DNA of 55,524 nt from an uncultured Allobaculum sp. (GTDB lineage: Bacteria; Bacillota_I; Bacilli_A; Erysipelotrichales; Erysipelotrichaceae), in the NCBI GenBank assembly GCA_910579655.1, contig CAJTVE010000013.1:1-55524 (forward strand), read 5' to 3'. The position numbers were made by a program, and so were the translations under genes. Each line of letters opens with the position of its first letter. Position 1 is the stretch's first letter. Below, one piece after another: positions 52,531 through 55,524 of this stretch. The notes beneath the pieces were generated by a model. The model did not search any database. It was given only the letters and a program-made list of their open reading frames with translations, and was not told where the DNA came from.

Positions 52531-53578
52531 TACTTCAGTACCAAAATCAGTAGAAGAGGGCGAAGAAATCACAATTGAATTTCCTGAAGACTCTTTACCT
52601 GCTGAAATCGATGTAACACTTGATGAAAAAGAAGACGATCCCGATTCGAAAGAAGAAGGCGGCCTTGAAACGTTTGTTGTCAAAGAAGACCAGGTTCCCA
52701 CAAGACTGGATAAATATCTTTGCGCCGTGCTGGATATTTCCCGCAAACGCGCTTCTGATCTGCTGGACGAAAAACGGGTCACCGTCAATGACAAACCCGT
52801 TAAAGCCAGCCAGAAACTGCAGGCTGGGGATGTTCTGGCTGTCGATGTACCCCCTGCACAATCCATGGAAGTTCTTCCCGAACCCATGGACCTGGATGTC
52901 ATTTATGAAGACTCCGATCTGATTGTGATCAACAAGCCAAAAGGCATGGTTGTCCATCCGGCACCTGGCCATTATTCCCATACCCTGGTCAATGGTCTGC
53001 TCGATCACTGTAAAGATCTCTCCGGCATCAATGGCGTCATGCGTCCGGGCATTGTGCACCGGATCGATAAAGATACCTCGGGTCTGCTGGTGGTTGCCAA
53101 AAACGATCTGGCCCATGAATCCCTGGCAAAACAGCTGCAGGATAAAACCTGCCACCGCAAATACAAAGCCATCGTTCATCATCCGTTCTCTCATACGTAT
53201 GGAACCATCAACGCCCCCATCGGCCGCGATGAAAAAGACCGCCAGAAAATGGCTGTCACCGCGAAAAATTCCAAACCCGCTGTAACGCATTTTACGGTGC
53301 TGGAAAACTTTAAAGACTATGCCTATGTAGAATGCTCCCTGGAAACTGGCCGGACGCACCAGATCCGTGTCCATATGGCTTACATCAAGCATCCCGTCGC
53401 CGGCGACCCGAAATATGGACCACGCAAGACTCTGGAAGCCAATGGCCAGCTGCTCCATGCTTATCAGCTGGAATTTGTTCACCCAAGAACCGGTGAAAAG
53501 ATGATCTTTGAAGCCCCATTGGATCCAACGTTTGCCAGAATTCTGGGTGAGCTGGAACAGGAGAAACAAAACGCATGA
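52523..53578 (+). CDS. rluD: 23S rRNA pseudouridine synthase, RluD family
   Basis: 351-residue RluA/RluD-family pseudouridine synthase. An acidic N-terminal extension (~1-48, EEGEEITIEFPEDS) precedes the S4 RNA-binding domain (RLDKYLCAVLDISRKRASDLLD). The catalytic domain has KPKGMVVHPAPGH, HRIDKDTSGLLV with catalytic D182, and LETGRTHQIRVHMAYIKHPVAGDPKYG. Lies in the lspA-rluD operon. The target site is inferred only from position and similarity. ATG52523 has AAAGGAAGG upstream. The 3' end overlaps the dCMP deaminase start by four bases. Confidence 0.93.
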   Translation: MADTSVPKSVEEGEEITIEFPEDSLPAEIDVTLDEKEDDPDSKEEGGLETFVVKEDQVPTRLDKYLCAVLDISRKRASDLLDEKRVTVNDKPVKASQKLQAGDVLAVDVPPAQSMEVLPEPMDLDVIYEDSDLIVINKPKGMVVHPAPGHYSHTLVNGLLDHCKDLSGINGVMRPGIVHRIDKDTSGLLVVAKNDLAHESLAKQLQDKTCHRKYKAIVHHPFSHTYGTINAPIGRDEKDRQKMAVTAKNSKPAVTHFTVLENFKDYAYVECSLETGRTHQIRVHMAYIKHPVAGDPKYGPRKTLEANGQLLHAYQLEFVHPRTGEKMIFEAPLDPTFARILGELEQEKQNA

Positions 53579-54138
53579 AACGAAGCCCTGTTTTAAGCTG
53601 GGACCAATACTTTATGGCCATGGCCCATCTGGCTGCTTTTCGCTCCAAAGATCCCAATACGCAGGTTGGCGCCTGTATTGTCAATGACCAGAAACGGGTG
53701 GTTGGCTTAGGCTACAATGGCTTTCCCAAAGGCTGCGATGATGACCAGTACTCCTGGGAGCGCAAAGGCGAGTTCCTGGATACGAAATATCCTTATGTCG
53801 TTCATGCGGAACTGAATGCGATTTTAAACTCCATTCAAAACCTTTCCGGCTGTACAATTTACGTCTCACTGTTTCCATGCAATGAATGTGCCAAAGCCAT
53901 TATTCAGTCCGGCATTACCCGCGTGATTTATGAATCCGATAAATACGATGGCCAGCCGGATAATCTTGCCAGCAAGCGCATGTTCCAGGATGCGGGCGTA
54001 GAACTGATTCAGCTGCCCTTCCAGATCCACATCGATCTTTCAATGGACGAACAGACGCCAGAAGGAGTGAAAACAACCCACTTTTCCGTCAGCGACCATA
54101 TCCCAGGCGACTGCGGCCAAAACGGCTGCTCGCATTAA
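53575..54138 (+). CDS. dCMP deaminase-like zinc deaminase
   Basis: 187-residue zinc-dependent deaminase of the cytidine/deoxycytidylate deaminase family (ComEB-like). Motifs: HAE with H77 and E79 (VVHAELNAI) and PCNEC with C102 and C105. The N-terminus SWDQYFMAMAHLAAFRSKDPNTQVGACIV is typical of dCMP deaminases. It would convert dCMP to dUMP for thymidylate supply. The C-terminal ~35 residues (DEQTPEGVKTTHFSVSDH...) extend past the usual fold. Its ATG overlaps the rluD stop (ATGA), so it is the third gene of the lspA-rluD operon. Terminator follows. Confidence 0.92.
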   Translation: MKRSPVLSWDQYFMAMAHLAAFRSKDPNTQVGACIVNDQKRVVGLGYNGFPKGCDDDQYSWERKGEFLDTKYPYVVHAELNAILNSIQNLSGCTIYVSLFPCNECAKAIIQSGITRVIYESDKYDGQPDNLASKRMFQDAGVELIQLPFQIHIDLSMDEQTPEGVKTTHFSVSDHIPGDCGQNGCSH

Positions 54139-54210
54139 AGGACGGATGAGTCTGAAATAGACTTTTGGCAAATCCTGTCTGCCCAGCTCATGCTGGAAAC
54201 CACGAAAACG

Positions 54211-54272
54211 AAAAAAGCTGATCCTTTCGTCTCTGGATTTCTTTGAAATCCAAAGCGCCGGATCAGCTTTTT
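54211..54272. terminator. Bidirectional terminator between dCMP deaminase and MerR genes
   Basis: AAAAAGCTGATCC/GGATCAGCTTTTT (54212-54224 with 54260-54272) with inner GGATTT/GAAATCC. It overlaps the end of the MerR frame. Confidence 0.88.
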
Positions 54273-54475
54273 GTCTGTTCAAAAATCGGGAAGAGAAGTT
54301 TTTTCTCCATCATCCATCGCATGCCCGCAATCCAGTTCAGATCTTTGTCATCAAAAATTCGGTGATTGTGGCTGTCCCGCTTGACGGATGGAATCAGTCC
54401 TTCATTGCAGTAAAACTTCAACGTATCGTAACTCAATCCCGTGATTCGGGATACATCTTTCATTGTATAAATCAT
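54263..54475 (-). pseudogene. Truncated MerR-family regulator
   Basis: About 70 residues from ATG54475. The MerR winged-helix N-terminus is clear: IYTMKDVSRITGLSYDTLKFYCNEGLIPSVKRDSHNHRIFDDKDLNWI. The coiled-coil and effector part is missing; after WIAGMRWMMEKKLLFPIF the frame ends inside the terminator stem. Full-length relatives are about 110-140 residues. The DNA-binding domain could still be made. An in-frame ATG at 54502 exists but neither start has a strong ribosome site. Divergent from the interrupted flavoprotein gene, a common MerR/oxidoreductase pairing. Confidence 0.75.
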
Positions 54476-54659
54476 ATTGATTTCTTTCTCTTTCGAATTC
54501 ATTGTATCTGACCGGGAGTAGCACCTGTCTAGCGCAAACCGGGATCAAATTTCGTCTTTGAAATTGTCACCGATGAAAGAGAAGGGGCGGATGGAAAGAG
54601 AAACGGACGCAAAAAGATGGCTTCCTTCAAAAAAGGGGCTGCCTGGATGAGTTTATGGG

Positions 54660-54691
54660 TTGACCGGTTGTTACTATCGGTTTTTTACAAT
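54660..54691 (+). promoter_or_regulatory. MerR-type promoter with 20-bp spacer
   Basis: TTGACC (54660-54665), a 20-base spacer with imperfect dyad CCGGTTG...TATCGG, and TACAAT (54686-54691). Spacers of 19-20 bp are typical of MerR-controlled promoters. It reads into the flavoprotein fragment. Confidence 0.55.
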
Positions 54692-54781
54692 GAGAACCAT
54701 CAAAGATCCATTCGCTTTGGACTTCCTTTTCAATCTGCTGATGCGCAGAAAAAGGAAAAATACAGAAAGGTCATGATCAAT

Positions 54782-55111
54782 ATGAAAAAAATTCTCTTTA
54801 TCAACAGTTCTCCTGAAAAGTCCGGCGTCACCGCCACCTATGCTGCAAACCTGCTTGAAGGTCTGCCTTATGAAACCATCACGTTGGCGGATTACCGGAT
54901 CAATTCCTATGGTTCAACGCTGCCAGAAGATCAGTTCAATGAAATCCTCGCCAGGATTCGCGGGTGCGATATTCTGGTTCTGGGTTCGCCGCTACTAAAT
55001 ATCTACAACTATCTAATATTTCTGCTCGATAGTTACAGATATCTTCCCCCATCCAGCTTGAACCTGCTAAGGAGCTGCATAAAAGTAACTCTCCCAATAA
55101 ATCTAGCCTAA
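54782..55111 (+). pseudogene. Flavodoxin-fold oxidoreductase interrupted by an IS
   Basis: From ATG54782 the product starts KKILFINSSPEKSGVTATYAANLLEGLPY, the FMN-phosphate loop of NAD(P)H-dependent flavodoxin-like reductases. It continues to DILVLGSPL near residue 72. Family members then continue with the flavin-binding YW-like segment; here the frame instead enters AT-rich IS sequence (about 54995 on) and reads LNIYNYLIFLLDS... to a stop at 55109. Only the first ~72 of perhaps 180 residues remain, so it is inactive. AAAGG 11 bases upstream supports the start. Confidence 0.8.
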
Positions 55112-55524
55112 GTCAGATATATAGCGACTATATTCAAACCATAAAAATCAAGCAACGATATAAATACAATTTGGCTATAGGTCAGCACGCTATTTCTGCA
55201 AAAACATAAAACAGGGATTTATGCAGATTCTTAAACAGGTCTGCTCTGGATGGATTCCTGCTTCTTCTCCTTTCGGAGTTTTTCCGCCCGCTGGCTTACA
55301 CAGCGTTTGTATGGCAGTCCACAGGCATTCTCTTTCCCCCATAGCGAAGGGTACTTGCAGGATGTTCTTTTTGGTGAACCTTTATTCCTGCACCAGGTCA
55401 TGCTGATTGATGTAGCAGTATGCCAGATTCATGCTGGCATTCAAGTCTCTGTCAATCACATGGCCGCAGACCGGACAGATATAAATCCGGTCCTTTAACT
55501 GAAGATCTTTCTTGACGTTTCCAC
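54995..55524 (-). mobile_element. IS200/IS605-family element, right-end portion
   Basis: The minus strand carries the tnpB 3' end, then about 390 bp of mostly non-coding sequence to the junction with the flavoprotein gene. A subterminal hairpin AACTATC/GATAGTT (55007-55013 with 55028-55034) lies about 10 bases inside the junction, as in IS200/IS605 ends. The region is AT-rich compared with its surroundings. The left end, tnpA (if any) and the other half of the target gene lie outside the window. Confidence 0.75.
55382..55524 (-). CDS. tnpB: TnpB (IS605 OrfB) C-terminal end, partial
   Basis: 47 codons at the window edge, minus strand, 5' end missing. They encode GNVKKDLQLKDRIYICPVCGHVIDRDLNAS then MNLAYC, the second half of the TnpB zinc ribbon and the RuvC-III aspartate (IDRDLNA) of this RNA-guided nuclease. 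TAA at 55382-55384 ends the frame after HDLVQE. The frame then stays open for 63 further codons with TnpB-tail-like wording (EEAGIHPEQTCLRICIN), so the TAA may be a nonsense change or a natural stop before the omega-RNA region. Confidence 0.85.
   Translation of the reverse strand, partial: GNVKKDLQLKDRIYICPVCGHVIDRDLNASMNLAYCYINQHDLVQE

Overview
The window is a chromosomal stretch from a Bacillota (Firmicute). Gene content and order suggest the Erysipelotrichia: obg, serC-serA-DUF1015, ruvAB, recJ-apt-rel, yceD-rpmF, rny-miaB-RNase J, ftsK, parEC, yneF, lspA-rluD, AGGAGG-type ribosome sites and many T-tailed terminators. The class assignment is inference from gene style only. No rRNA, tRNA or CRISPR array was seen.

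Layout. 1-3.5 kb: obg, a GtrB/DPM1-type glycosyltransferase and an exonuclease III gene. 3.6-7.1 kb (minus): a tightly overlapping serine operon, serC-serA-DUF1015. 7.5-14.7 kb: ruvA, ruvB, recJ, apt and rel, with long structured intergenic regions. 15-26 kb is the most accessory-like part: a lipoprotein, a possible PD-(D/E)XK (Rpn-like) fragment, a Nudix hydrolase divergent from a 973-residue PLD-nuclease/helicase/DUF3427 protein, an ABC-class ATPase, an orphan protein, a YdcF-like protein and tmcAL. 26-34.3 kb: cyclophilin lipoprotein, yceD-rpmF, RNase Y, a structured untranslated region, miaB, an RNase J homologue without its metal ligands, and a broken DUF5648 surface-protein gene. 34.5-44 kb: ftsK-ridA, a ComK-like gene, a flavin reductase, parE-parC and yneF. 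44-54.1 kb: monofunctional transglycosylase, EamA transporter, PPK2, a PfoR-type EIIC protein, an ABC1/UbiB kinase with a very long acidic N-terminus, then lspA-rluD-dCMP deaminase. 54.2-55.5 kb: a decayed MerR/flavoprotein pair, the flavoprotein interrupted by an IS200/IS605-family element whose tnpB runs off the end of the window.

Functionally most of the window is housekeeping: DNA repair and segregation (xth, ruvAB, recJ, ftsK, parEC), RNA decay and tRNA modification (rny, RNase J-like, miaB, tmcAL), nucleotide and stringent metabolism (apt, rel, dCMP deaminase, PPK2), and envelope work (GT2, transglycosylase, lspA, lipoproteins).

The points most worth following are: (1) hairpins standing between a Shine-Dalgarno-like element and the start codon of xth and apt, with a similar hairpin before recJ; (2) the catalytically degenerate RNase J homologue; (3) about 230 nt of mutually exclusive pairings upstream of miaB; (4) the Nudix/PLD-helicase/ABC-ATPase cluster; (5) the IS605 insertion with its predicted omega-RNA end; (6) the acidic UbiB extension.
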